The notes beneath the pieces were generated by a model. It did not search any database and was not told where the DNA came from. It saw only the letters and a list, made by a program, of their open reading frames with translations. A program made the translations under genes and the position numbers. A DNA stretch of 15,024 nt from Caryophanales bacterium (GTDB taxonomy: Bacteria; Bacillota_I; Bacilli_A; RFN20; CAG-288): NCBI GenBank assembly GCA_021621525.1, contig JAJVUU010000045.1, forward strand, positions 1 through 15,024, written 5' to 3'. Numbering within the stretch: position 1 is the stretch's first letter; every line of letters starts with the position of its first letter. Of the stretch, positions 1-6,704 are shown piece by piece.

Positions 1-475
1 GACAAACCATCAGAATAGTGCCCTTATACCTAATTTTTTAACTTGCTATGATATAGAGCAAAGAATTTCGGAAAATGTATCTCTCTGCTATCTTTCTCAC
101 CTTCAGAGATGTTTTTCATATAAGAAAAGTATAAAGGAAAACCAAGACAAAGAAAACTGATTTTTCCAAAGACATCATATATAGGGAAAGAAATGACATG
201 CCATTTCTATTGCCTCAGTCAACAAATGACATCCATGGATTCGAAACAACAAAAAGGAAACAACTCTCATATATATCACTGAAAGTTTCTTTGGATGAAT
301 ATCAAAGAAGCCTTCTTCAAGGCAAGAAAAAAGTCTTGGCGCAATCAAAGCAAAACCGGGTCAGCCTGAAAAATGTCCCGTTTTGATAACCTGCATGACT
401 GATGGTGAAACAGATAAAAGGACTGTTGGATCAGTCAGGTTTTGACCCGACTTTTCTGACAGTCCCTTTCTTCCA
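1..475. other. Region without a convincing gene
   Basis: This stretch is AT-richer than the genes to its right and lacks their C/G-ending codon preference. One frame is open from the left edge to a TGA at about 158-160 (roughly 52 codons) and could be the tail of a gene that starts outside the window, but its composition looks non-coding. A 62-codon ORF at 198-386 has only a weak AGGGA at an awkward distance and no recognisable sequence. The right part holds two inverted repeats (352-384 and 416-465), which fit transcription termination of the leftward channel operon. I see no RNA gene here. Confidence 0.5.
416..465 (-). terminator. Probable terminator of the channel operon
   Basis: Read leftward, GGACTGT (465-459) pairs perfectly with ACAGTCC (426-420) and is followed by TTTT. 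Inside lies a second imperfect stem (GTCAGG against CCCGAC, one mismatch). It starts 11 bases after the stop codon of the MscS-type gene. The T tract is short and the structure long, so this is a moderate call. A second weaker hairpin at 352-384 (AAAACCGGG against CCCGTTTT, one bulged base) may back it up or end a rightward transcript from outside the window. Confidence 0.4.
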
Positions 476-1639
476 TTATCTATCGTCCTTAAGCGATTCG
501 AATGTCTTACTGGTCGTTTCGTCAAAGCTTTCCTTAGCCCTGTGGAAGAAGTTGAATCTTCCTTCTTCTTCCTGCTTGGCAACGGCACGATTCTTCTGCA
601 GTGCCTTATCGCTGGCAAGGATTTCATCCTTGGTCGTCGCAGGACGGTGCGGATCATCCGGCTGGTTGACGACGATCTGAGGATAGACAAGCTGGATATT
701 TTCCCTCAGGCAGAGAAGAAGAAGTTCCCTGTTGAGGTCACGGGTGACCTGGAACCTGTCGGCTTCCTTGCAGAAACAAAGGACAAGATAGCTGATATCA
801 TTGTCGCCGACTTCGCTGATGCCCTTATATTCGATCTCACTGGTGATCTGCGGTATGCGCTTCTTGATTTCAGGAAGAGCCTTGACAAGGATGCCTTCGA
901 CTCTGACAGGGTCTTCATTGTAGCCTGCCGCCATGGTGACGGTAACCATGGAGTCTTCCCTGGAAAGGTCGACGACCGTGTTGATGGAAGAATTGTTGAT
1001 GGATTTGATGTTTCCTCCGGCATCCTTGATTTTGGTGGTCTTGAGTCCGATATCCTCGACGGTTCCCCTGAATCCATCGATGATGCAGATGTCTCCGACG
1101 GCAAAGTAGTCATCGAAGACGATGAACAATCCAGCGATGACATCCTGAATCAGAGTCTGGCAGCCAAGACCGACGATGAGGGTGACGATACCGACACCGG
1201 CAAGGATCGATGCGATATTGACTCCCCAAAAAGCAAGGATGATACATAAGGCAAAGATGATGACGACATATTTGGTAAGGGAACGGATCAAAGCACTGAT
1301 GGTCTTTCCTTTCCTGCCCTTTCCGGCAAACAGCCTGGTCAGGAAGTTGACCAGGAAATTGACGACAAAGGCAAAGGCGATGACGATGAAGGTAAGGATC
1401 CAGCTCATGCCTGATCCAATCATCCACTTGCCAAAGAGGACCCATCCATTCTGGATTCCTTCACCATAGACCATATCTCCGATCTCGTCTCCAAAGATAT
1501 CCCTGAGGTGCATGGCAAGTCCGATGATGACGATGGAAACCGAAAAGGCCAGTACAGAGATGACAAAGGTCACTTTCTGACCTGTCTTCTTTGACGTCCA
1601 CCAATTTGCAATTGTTGATTTCTTCCTCGTTTCGTTCAT
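476..1639 (-). CDS. MscS-family mechanosensitive ion channel
   Basis: 387-residue membrane protein of the small-conductance mechanosensitive channel family, expected to release solutes on hypo-osmotic shock. Hydrophobic segments lie near residues 22-43 and 80-102. A long helix at about 124-178 contains the Gly/Ala-rich pore-lining signature (AGVGIVTLIVGLGCQ at 147-161), ending in DDYFAVGD before the beta domain. The beta domain shows the family pattern GFRGTVEDIGLKTTKI (189-204). A mixed alpha/beta domain follows to about 325, then a charged tail of about 60 residues. The usual Pro-Asn-Ser of the beta domain reads INNSS (214-218). The start has an AAGGAG site, and the ATG overlaps the upstream gene's stop by 4 bases, indicating translational coupling. 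Which MscS subfamily it belongs to is uncertain. Confidence 0.9.
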   Translation of the reverse strand: MNETRKKSTIANWWTSKKTGQKVTFVISVLAFSVSIVIIGLAMHLRDIFGDEIGDMVYGEGIQNGWVLFGKWMIGSGMSWILTFIVIAFAFVVNFLVNFLTRLFAGKGRKGKTISALIRSLTKYVVIIFALCIILAFWGVNIASILAGVGIVTLIVGLGCQTLIQDVIAGLFIVFDDYFAVGDICIIDGFRGTVEDIGLKTTKIKDAGGNIKSINNSSINTVVDLSREDSMVTVTMAAGYNEDPVRVEGILVKALPEIKKRIPQITSEIEYKGISEVGDNDISYLVLCFCKEADRFQVTRDLNRELLLLCLRENIQLVYPQIVVNQPDDPHRPATTKDEILASDKALQKNRAVAKQEEEGRFNFFHRAKESFDETTSKTFESLKDDR

Positions 1640-2157
1640 GATTGTTTCTCCTTGGTCTGGAATGTGCCTTCCGTCAGAACGGTAGTGACATCGATTCCGT
1701 TGCTATAATAAACAGAATAAGAATAATATTTCCCAAAGCCGAGATTTTCCACCTTGCCTTCGTATTTGTCAGCCTTGCTGACATCTAGACTGAAGACTGC
1801 CTTTTCCGAATCATCCTTCACATCAAACGTCATTGTATAGGACTTGTCGTTCTTGGTCGTAAAGGAATATAGGAAGGAATCATTCTCTTTGCTTGCCTCA
1901 AAGCTTGTCTCAGAAAGACTCGGAGGGCTTTGAACAAAGGAATTCATCATCAGGATGCCTCCGGCTGAAACGCTCATCGTGATTCCGGCAGCAGCGACAG
2001 CTCGCGAAATACCTTTTCCGATGGAATATGCCGTACCCATCTTGTTGGTGTAGACAGGATCTGCCTCAAGTTCGTCGCTGGTAGCCGTATTATTGACATC
2101 CAAGGTAAAATCCGTGTGGATGTTGTCGGTTGATAGATTGTTGAATTCGTTATCCAT
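1636..2157 (-). CDS. Single-span membrane protein with Fn3-like domain
   Basis: 173-residue protein of unknown function, first gene of the operon with the MscS-type channel. An acidic, Asn/Thr/Asp-rich N-terminal tail (1-40) precedes one hydrophobic segment (about 50-74, rich in Ala, Gly and Met). The rest (about 90-168) is a beta-rich domain whose closing pattern (VENLGFGKYYSYSVYY, then TFQT) resembles the end of a fibronectin type III fold. The N-terminus has no cleavable signal peptide, so the beta domain is probably outside the cell, anchored by one helix. No clear Shine-Dalgarno precedes the chosen ATG; the next internal Met (residue 40) has none either. Being first in the operon and overlapping the channel gene suggests a joint envelope role, but that is inference. 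Confidence 0.75.
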   Translation of the reverse strand: MDNEFNNLSTDNIHTDFTLDVNNTATSDELEADPVYTNKMGTAYSIGKGISRAVAAAGITMSVSAGGILMMNSFVQSPPSLSETSFEASKENDSFLYSFTTKNDKSYTMTFDVKDDSEKAVFSLDVSKADKYEGKVENLGFGKYYSYSVYYSNGIDVTTVLTEGTFQTKEKQS

Positions 2158-2204
2158 AGAAAGTCTCGGAAATAATATAATGTTTATGAATGGATAATTC
2201 CATA

Positions 2205-2234
2205 ACTAAAGAAAAGATTGTTCTTTTTTGTCAA
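2205..2234 (-). promoter_or_regulatory. Candidate promoter for the Fn3-like/MscS operon
   Basis: On the minus strand a perfect TTGACA (2234-2229) is followed 18 bases later by TTTAGT (2210-2205), four of six matches to the -10 consensus. It lies about 50 bases upstream of the first gene's ATG. The -35 is convincing, the -10 weak. A run of TATATTATT nearer the gene could be an alternative -10. Confidence 0.4.
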
Positions 2235-2310
2235 GCTTCATCTTCGAAAAAGTTACGAAAACAAAAATGGAACAACCATTTCCAAGGCATCCGCAAAATT
2301 TCAGGAAAGA

Positions 2311-2338
2311 CTTTCAAGGTGTGAAAAAGTGGTATAAT
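2311..2338 (+). promoter_or_regulatory. Extended -10 promoter for the 317-residue protein gene
   Basis: A perfect TATAAT (2333-2338) is preceded by TGG (2330-2332), giving an extended -10. A poor -35 candidate, CTTTCA (2311-2316), sits 16 bases upstream, as is common for extended -10 promoters. Transcription would start near 2345, giving a very short leader that contains the GAGGTAA ribosome binding site (2350-2356) six bases before the ATG. Confidence 0.7.
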
Positions 2339-2362
2339 TTTCTCAAATCGAGGTAACAGAAC

Positions 2363-3316
2363 ATGAGTACTAGAATCGAAGAAGCATTGGTCGGTGTGAA
2401 GATGTATCGTCTCTCACTGGACATGAAGGCTGTTGAAAAAGGCATCAGCGAAAACGTCCAGGAAGAGAAGAACGAGAAGGACAATTTCTTCAAGAAGCTC
2501 GGAAAGAACGTTTCCAACTCCATGAAGAAGTCCAGAACCGAAGGCTTTGAAAAGAACAAGGCTGCCATCGAAGCCGAAGTCAAGAAGCTAACCGAACAGA
2601 CTCCGGAATTCACAAAGGAAGAAGGACTCAAGGATACCTTGACATCTCTCTTCCCGAACGAAGAGGCCAAGACTGCCTTCTCCATCCTTTATATCTTAAG
2701 CGATACCTTTGAATACAAGGAAGAAGATGAAACCTTCAAAGCCGTCAGCAGACTTTTCTTTGAGAACGATGATACCCTTGGCAACATCAAGAAGAACCTC
2801 AATTCCCACTATGGCAAGATTGCCAACGGCATCGGACTCTTTGGAAACCTGAAGAGCAACGATGAAACCATCCTCGCCCTTGAGATGTATCTTTCCATTC
2901 TCGGCAATGTGAAGGGAAAGGAAGCTTTGAAGCTTGTCTCCAAGGCCAGCGATGCCTTTGAGGCTCCTGTCGATACCAAGAGTGCTGCCGTCGTCATCGC
3001 CGCCCTCCTTCTTGTCGGAAAGGAAGGACTTATCTTCTCCGATGACGAGAAGGACAACCTCCTCTTCTTCAACCTGAAGAAGGAAGACCTTCAGAACGCC
3101 CTTGCCATCCGTCTTTCCCTCTTCGAAGTCGCCAAGAAAGGCAAGGAGGATGTCCAGGTCAAGAATGCTACCAAGGCCATCCTTGTCGCCATTTCTTCTT
3201 TGCGCCTTACCTGCGAAGAGATGATGATCATCGAAAAGAAGGATCAGGAGAACGCCAAAGAGAAATTGAACGGCATCAGCAGCTTCGTCAACGAGCTTGC
3301 CGACTTACTCAAGTAA
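2363..3316 (+). CDS. Unrecognised lysine/glutamate-rich helical protein
   Basis: 317-residue protein that I cannot assign to a family. It is predicted soluble and almost entirely alpha-helical: no signal peptide, a charged region (20-90) that could be coiled or extended helix, then amphipathic helices. The only strongly hydrophobic stretch (206-225, SAAVVIAALLLVGKEGLIF) looks like a buried helix rather than a membrane span, since charged segments flank it closely. Lys is mostly AAG and Ile/Val mostly ATC/GTC, a codon bias that with the strong promoter and GAGGTAA site suggests high expression. It is a single-gene transcription unit with its own promoter and terminator. The coding call is firm; the function is unknown. 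Confidence 0.85.
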   Translation: MSTRIEEALVGVKMYRLSLDMKAVEKGISENVQEEKNEKDNFFKKLGKNVSNSMKKSRTEGFEKNKAAIEAEVKKLTEQTPEFTKEEGLKDTLTSLFPNEEAKTAFSILYILSDTFEYKEEDETFKAVSRLFFENDDTLGNIKKNLNSHYGKIANGIGLFGNLKSNDETILALEMYLSILGNVKGKEALKLVSKASDAFEAPVDTKSAAVVIAALLLVGKEGLIFSDDEKDNLLFFNLKKEDLQNALAIRLSLFEVAKKGKEDVQVKNATKAILVAISSLRLTCEEMMIIEKKDQENAKEKLNGISSFVNELADLLK

Positions 3317-3317
3317 A

Positions 3318-3357
3318 AAACAGGGGCTGCCATATAATGTGGCAGCCCCTTTTTGTT
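3318..3357. terminator. Strong bidirectional rho-independent terminator
   Basis: GGGGCTGCCA (3323-3332) pairs perfectly with TGGCAGCCCC (3340-3349) around a 7-base loop. A-rich sequence lies on the left (3315-3320) and TTTTTGTTT on the right (3350-3358), so it works on both strands. It sits in the 41 bases between the stop codons of two convergent genes and terminates both. Confidence 0.92.
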
Positions 3358-4293
3358 TCATTCTTCTTTGATCGGTCTTCCGTGTTCGTCGTAGTTCTTA
3401 TCCGTTCCCTTCTTGTCAGGATCGATGAGAACCGCCTTTCTTACTTCTTCATAGACCTTCTCGACAAGCCTATGTTTGTCTTTTTCTTTCTCCTTGTTGG
3501 CAAGATAATTTTTCTTGATGGCATCCGGAAGAAGATTGAAGAACTTCTTCTTTGCTTCATCGGAACTCTTCCTGGATTCTTCCCTGAGCTTTTCATAATG
3601 CTGGACGATACCGCTGGTCTTGGCAAGTTTCTCCACCTTGCTGAAAAGGTTGACGGAAACAACCAAGTCGACCAGAAAAACACCATAGGCAAGACCGAGG
3701 ATGAAGATGGTCCCGATATGGGGAAGAGACTCCGCTGTTCCAAAGAGGAATCTGAAGATGGACTGGAAACCGGAATAGACAAAAGGGTCGATGCCGTAAT
3801 AATAGATGACGGCTACACCAAACCATATGAGATTGAACACAGGACAGATGATGCCTTGGAAGTTTCCCTTCATGTTGGAATAGTCCCAAAGTCGGATTTT
3901 GAAGCCCTTGACGAAGATGAGCCCTGCGACCAGTTCAAGAAGAATCATTGTCAGGGTGAGAGAAAGGATGATGAGCAGGTCATAGACGGTAGGACCAGAA
4001 ACCGTCACCCTCGAAAAGAGCCCGCCTTGAGGATTATAGAAGACAAAGCTATCTGGCATGACGGAATAATACAGCATGCAAAGGAAAAACATGAAAACCA
4101 GCCCGAATCCATACATTGGAAGCCAAGGCCCCTTCAGGAAGCCAGGATTGACCCATTTCCTGACAGAAAAGAATCTCCTGAAGAGGACTTCGACGACATA
4201 ACCTAGCATCGAACCAATCAGGAAAAGAGCTAAAATGTTCAGAAAAATCTTAAGCGGTGTACTAGAAGCGGCTTCTTGGGCTAAAATGAACAT
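3358..4293 (-). CDS. PF06541-type multi-spanning membrane protein
   Basis: 311-residue integral membrane protein matching the family Pfam calls putative ABC-transporter type IV (PF06541, CmpB-like), a name without real evidence for transport. Typical marks are GYVVEVLFRRFF near the first helix (31-42), GFLKGPWLPMYGFG (51-64), a conserved Glu in the third helix (120), and WDYSNMKGNFQGII (136-149). Hydrophobic segments lie near 16-38, 60-78, 103-128, 147-167 and 192-216. A charged, probably cytoplasmic tail follows from 218. The GAGGT site (4305-4301) is seven bases before the ATG. It is transcribed alone, divergently from fmt, and ends at the shared terminator. Confidence 0.8.
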   Translation of the reverse strand: MFILAQEAASSTPLKIFLNILALFLIGSMLGYVVEVLFRRFFSVRKWVNPGFLKGPWLPMYGFGLVFMFFLCMLYYSVMPDSFVFYNPQGGLFSRVTVSGPTVYDLLIILSLTLTMILLELVAGLIFVKGFKIRLWDYSNMKGNFQGIICPVFNLIWFGVAVIYYYGIDPFVYSGFQSIFRFLFGTAESLPHIGTIFILGLAYGVFLVDLVVSVNLFSKVEKLAKTSGIVQHYEKLREESRKSSDEAKKKFFNLLPDAIKKNYLANKEKEKDKHRLVEKVYEEVRKAVLIDPDKKGTDKNYDEHGRPIKEE

Positions 4294-4313
4294 AAGTGAT
4301 ACCTCGCGTCTGC

Positions 4314-4331
4314 AAATATGTTACCATATTT
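4314..4331. promoter_or_regulatory. Palindrome in the divergent PF06541/fmt spacer
   Basis: AAATATG (4314-4320) and CATATTT (4325-4331) form a perfect 7-base inverted repeat around TTAC, in the 69-base gap between two divergent start codons. Its size and place fit a dimeric repressor site or overlapping AT-rich -10 elements. No convincing -35 box was seen on either strand. Part of the symmetry may be chance in AT-rich sequence. Confidence 0.3.
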
Positions 4332-4362
4332 ATGTCATCTCATCACAGGATTTGGAGTAAAC

Positions 4363-5292
4363 ATGAACGAACGCATTGTTTTTTTAGGAACACCGAAACT
4401 TGCTGCCGACTGTCTCGAAGGATTGATCAAGGCCGGCTTTGACATCGTCGGTGTCATCACCAAGGAAGACAAAGTCAGAGGAAGAAACGGAAAGGTCGAG
4501 GAAAGCGAAGTTGCCAAGGTCGCAAGAAAGTATTCCCTTCCCCTTTTCAAGCCGCACAGACTCAATACTGACCATGACTTTCTCTATGAACTCAAACCTG
4601 ACCTCCTTCTGACTTTTGCCTATGGGCAGATTGTCAACGACGAGATCCTATCCTTGGCAAAATATAAGCCTCTCAACCTGCATGGTTCCCTTCTTCCGAA
4701 ATACAGGGGAGCTGCTCCGATTCAATACGCCCTTCTCAACGGAGAGAAGGAAACCGGCGTATCCCTGATGGAGATGGTCCATGAGATGGATGCCGGAGAT
4801 ATCTACGCCGTCAAGTCCTTTGCCATCGATGAGAAGGACAACTACACAAGCCTTTCGGAAAAGATTTCAAAGTGTGGACTTGAACTGGCCATCGAAGCTC
4901 TTCCAAAATACTTCAGGGGAGAACTCACTCCTATAAAGCAGGACCAGGAAAAAGTCACCTTCACCCACATGATAAAGAAGGAACAGGAAAAACTTGATCT
5001 GAACGCTTCCTCAAAGGATTTCATCAACCAGGTCAGAGCTTTGTCCTTGACTCCCGGTGGATACCTTCTCCATGGGAATGAAATTCTTAAGATTTATCAG
5101 GCAAGCTTCCTCAATGATAAAGTAGAGGGAAAGGTAGGAGAAATCATCCTTGCCCACAAGAAGCAGATCATCCTTCAGCTGAAGGATGGACAGGTCCTTC
5201 TTGAACTCCTCCAGCGTCCAGGAAAAAAGATGATGGGCGCAAGCGACTTCAACAACGGAGTCAAGGATTTCCAAGGAGCAGTCTTACAATAA
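4363..5292 (+). CDS. fmt: Methionyl-tRNA formyltransferase
   Basis: 309-residue enzyme that transfers the formyl group of 10-formyl-tetrahydrofolate to Met on initiator tRNA. The N-terminal Rossmann-type domain opens with MNERIVFLGTP. The catalytic trio is visible: Asn105 and His107 in LNLHGSLLPKYRGAAP, and Asp143 in MDAGDI. The linker THMIKKEQEKLDL (201-213) leads into the C-terminal OB-like tRNA-binding domain (RALSLTPGGY at 225-234). The start at 4363 is preferred over an ATG at 4318 because GGAG (4354-4357) lies five bases upstream and the protein then begins exactly as the family does. It is first in a four-gene operon, and its TAA shares a base with the next gene's ATG. Confidence 0.96.
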   Translation: MNERIVFLGTPKLAADCLEGLIKAGFDIVGVITKEDKVRGRNGKVEESEVAKVARKYSLPLFKPHRLNTDHDFLYELKPDLLLTFAYGQIVNDEILSLAKYKPLNLHGSLLPKYRGAAPIQYALLNGEKETGVSLMEMVHEMDAGDIYAVKSFAIDEKDNYTSLSEKISKCGLELAIEALPKYFRGELTPIKQDQEKVTFTHMIKKEQEKLDLNASSKDFINQVRALSLTPGGYLLHGNEILKIYQASFLNDKVEGKVGEIILAHKKQIILQLKDGQVLLELLQRPGKKMMGASDFNNGVKDFQGAVLQ

Positions 5293-5783
5293 TGTCAAAG
5301 AAAGATAAAATCGAAAAGACCAATGCGATGAGGCTTCTTTCTCAAGCCCATGTCCCATATACGGTCCATGAATATGATGCCGAGAAGGCAATCAGTGCAA
5401 GCGATGTCGCTTCGATCCTGTCCCAGGATGTGAAACGGGTATTCAAGACTCTGGTAACCACATCAAAAAGCGGCACCCATTATGTCTTCGTCATCCCAGG
5501 AGAAGATAGCCTCGATCTGAAGAAGGCTGCCAAGGCATGCGAAGAGAAGTTTGTCGAAATGCTTCCCCAGAAAGACCTGCTTCCACTGACAGGTTACATC
5601 CACGGAGGCTGTTCTCCCATCGGCATGAAGAAGAAATTCATGACATTCATCGATGAATCCTGTCTTGACTTTGACACCATCTTTGTCTCCGGTGGAAAAA
5701 GAGGCATGCAGGTTGAGATTTCACCAAAAGACCTGATTGGCGTCGTCGATGCCAAGACGGTCTCTTTGACGGAGGAAAAATGA
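5292..5783 (+). CDS. ybaK: YbaK/EbsC-type Cys-tRNA(Pro) deacylase
   Basis: 163-residue free-standing editing-domain protein, expected to hydrolyse Cys mischarged onto tRNA(Pro) and protect translational accuracy. Family marks are the N-terminal helix and strand (TNAMRLLSQAHVPYTVHEYD), VKRVFKTLV with the conserved Lys52, and GGCSPIGMKKK (105-115), whose Gly-Ser-Pro segment shapes the pocket, then FVSGGKRGMQVEISP. Length is normal. The ATG overlaps the fmt stop by one base, so the two are translationally coupled and both act on tRNA. Specificity for Cys-tRNA(Pro) is assigned by family resemblance; related editing proteins act on other aminoacyl-tRNAs. Confidence 0.93.
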   Translation: MSKKDKIEKTNAMRLLSQAHVPYTVHEYDAEKAISASDVASILSQDVKRVFKTLVTTSKSGTHYVFVIPGEDSLDLKKAAKACEEKFVEMLPQKDLLPLTGYIHGGCSPIGMKKKFMTFIDESCLDFDTIFVSGGKRGMQVEISPKDLIGVVDAKTVSLTEEK

Positions 5784-5784
5784 A

Positions 5785-6696
5785 ATGAAAGAAGAATTCC
5801 AAAAAGGAAAAGTCATTCTCGGGCTCATGAGGCTCAATGACATCACTCCAGAAAGACTCTATGACATCATATCCATGGCCATAGGCATGGGCATCCATTA
5901 TTTCGACATCTCCGATATCTATTGCAACCATGATGCCGAAAGGAAACTTGGCGAAGTCATCAAGGAACATCCGGAAATTCGCAAGGAAATGTTCATCCAG
6001 ACCAAATGTGGCATCGTCAGGGACACGCCTGGAAAGACCTATATGGATCTTAGCTACAAGCATATCATCGAAGCTGTCGATGCATCCTTGGAAAGGATGA
6101 ACCTGACCTACATCGATTCGCTTCTTCTTCATAGAGTCGATATCTTTATGGACGCCCATGAAGTGGGTATGGCTCTCAATGAGTTAAGAGACAAAGGAAA
6201 AGTCTTCCATTTTGGTGTATCCAACATGGACAAGGAAATGATTGAATATCTCTCTCAGGAGCTTAGCTTCCCCTTTGAAGTCGACCAGCTGCAGGTCTCG
6301 CTAGGACAGCCTAGCCTTCTAAGCCAGACCTTCAGCGTCAACTTCCCTGCCCAGAAGCCGAACCTTCAGGATGGGCTCTTCTTCTACCTAAAAAGAAAGG
6401 GCATCACCCTTCAATGCTGGTCTCCTTACCAAATCGGTTTCTTCGAAGGCTCCATCTTCGACAGGAAGAGGCTGCCCAAGCTCAACGAAAAGCTCGATGA
6501 GCTTGCCAGAAAATATGCCACAAGCCCATGTGCGATTGCCACTTCCTTCCTTGCCATGCTGACAAAGGATAGCCAGATCATCACCGGAAGCATGAACGAA
6601 GAACATATCAAAGAGACCGTGGAAGGAGCCCGCCTTACCATGAACAAAGAAGACTGGTATGACCTTTATGTCTCTACCGGCAATCTTCTTCCTTAG
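5785..6696 (+). CDS. Aldo/keto reductase, YdhF-like
   Basis: 303-residue NAD(P)H-dependent oxidoreductase with the (beta/alpha)8 fold. The catalytic tetrad can be read as Asp41 and Tyr46 (FDISDIY), Lys74 (QTKCGI) and His116 (LLLHRVD). HFGVSN and VDQLQVSLGQ fit the next barrel strands, and the cofactor-side end includes IITGSMNEEHIKE. The opening KVILGLMRL and the order of motifs resemble the YdhF/YdbC group, whose natural substrates are poorly known. GGAGG (5771-5775) lies nine bases before the ATG, inside the end of the deacylase gene. It is third in the operon and shares no obvious pathway with the first two genes. The substrate cannot be named. Confidence 0.92.
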   Translation: MKEEFQKGKVILGLMRLNDITPERLYDIISMAIGMGIHYFDISDIYCNHDAERKLGEVIKEHPEIRKEMFIQTKCGIVRDTPGKTYMDLSYKHIIEAVDASLERMNLTYIDSLLLHRVDIFMDAHEVGMALNELRDKGKVFHFGVSNMDKEMIEYLSQELSFPFEVDQLQVSLGQPSLLSQTFSVNFPAQKPNLQDGLFFYLKRKGITLQCWSPYQIGFFEGSIFDRKRLPKLNEKLDELARKYATSPCAIATSFLAMLTKDSQIITGSMNEEHIKETVEGARLTMNKEDWYDLYVSTGNLLP

Positions 6697-6704
6697 GAGG
6701 TAAC

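Noticed and set aside
44..52. TGCTATGAT as an extended -10 promoter
   Set aside because: It is a good match, but has no supporting -35 and no credible gene downstream on that strand.
198..386. 62-codon ORF in the left non-coding region
   Set aside because: Weak ribosome site, no recognisable motif, codon use unlike neighbouring genes, and it runs into the hairpin at 352-384.
542..1249. 235-codon ORF antisense to the MscS gene
   Set aside because: Asp/Val-rich shadow of a strongly coding opposite strand. The biased third positions of the real gene suppress stops in this frame.
3337..4206. 289-codon ORF antisense to the PF06541 gene
   Set aside because: It begins inside the terminator and its sequence is low-complexity. 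The opposite strand encodes a clear membrane family.
4318..4362. Upstream in-frame ATG extending fmt by 15 residues
   Set aside because: It has no ribosome site, would use the palindrome as coding sequence, and adds residues not seen in the family. The ATG at 4363 has GGAG five bases upstream.
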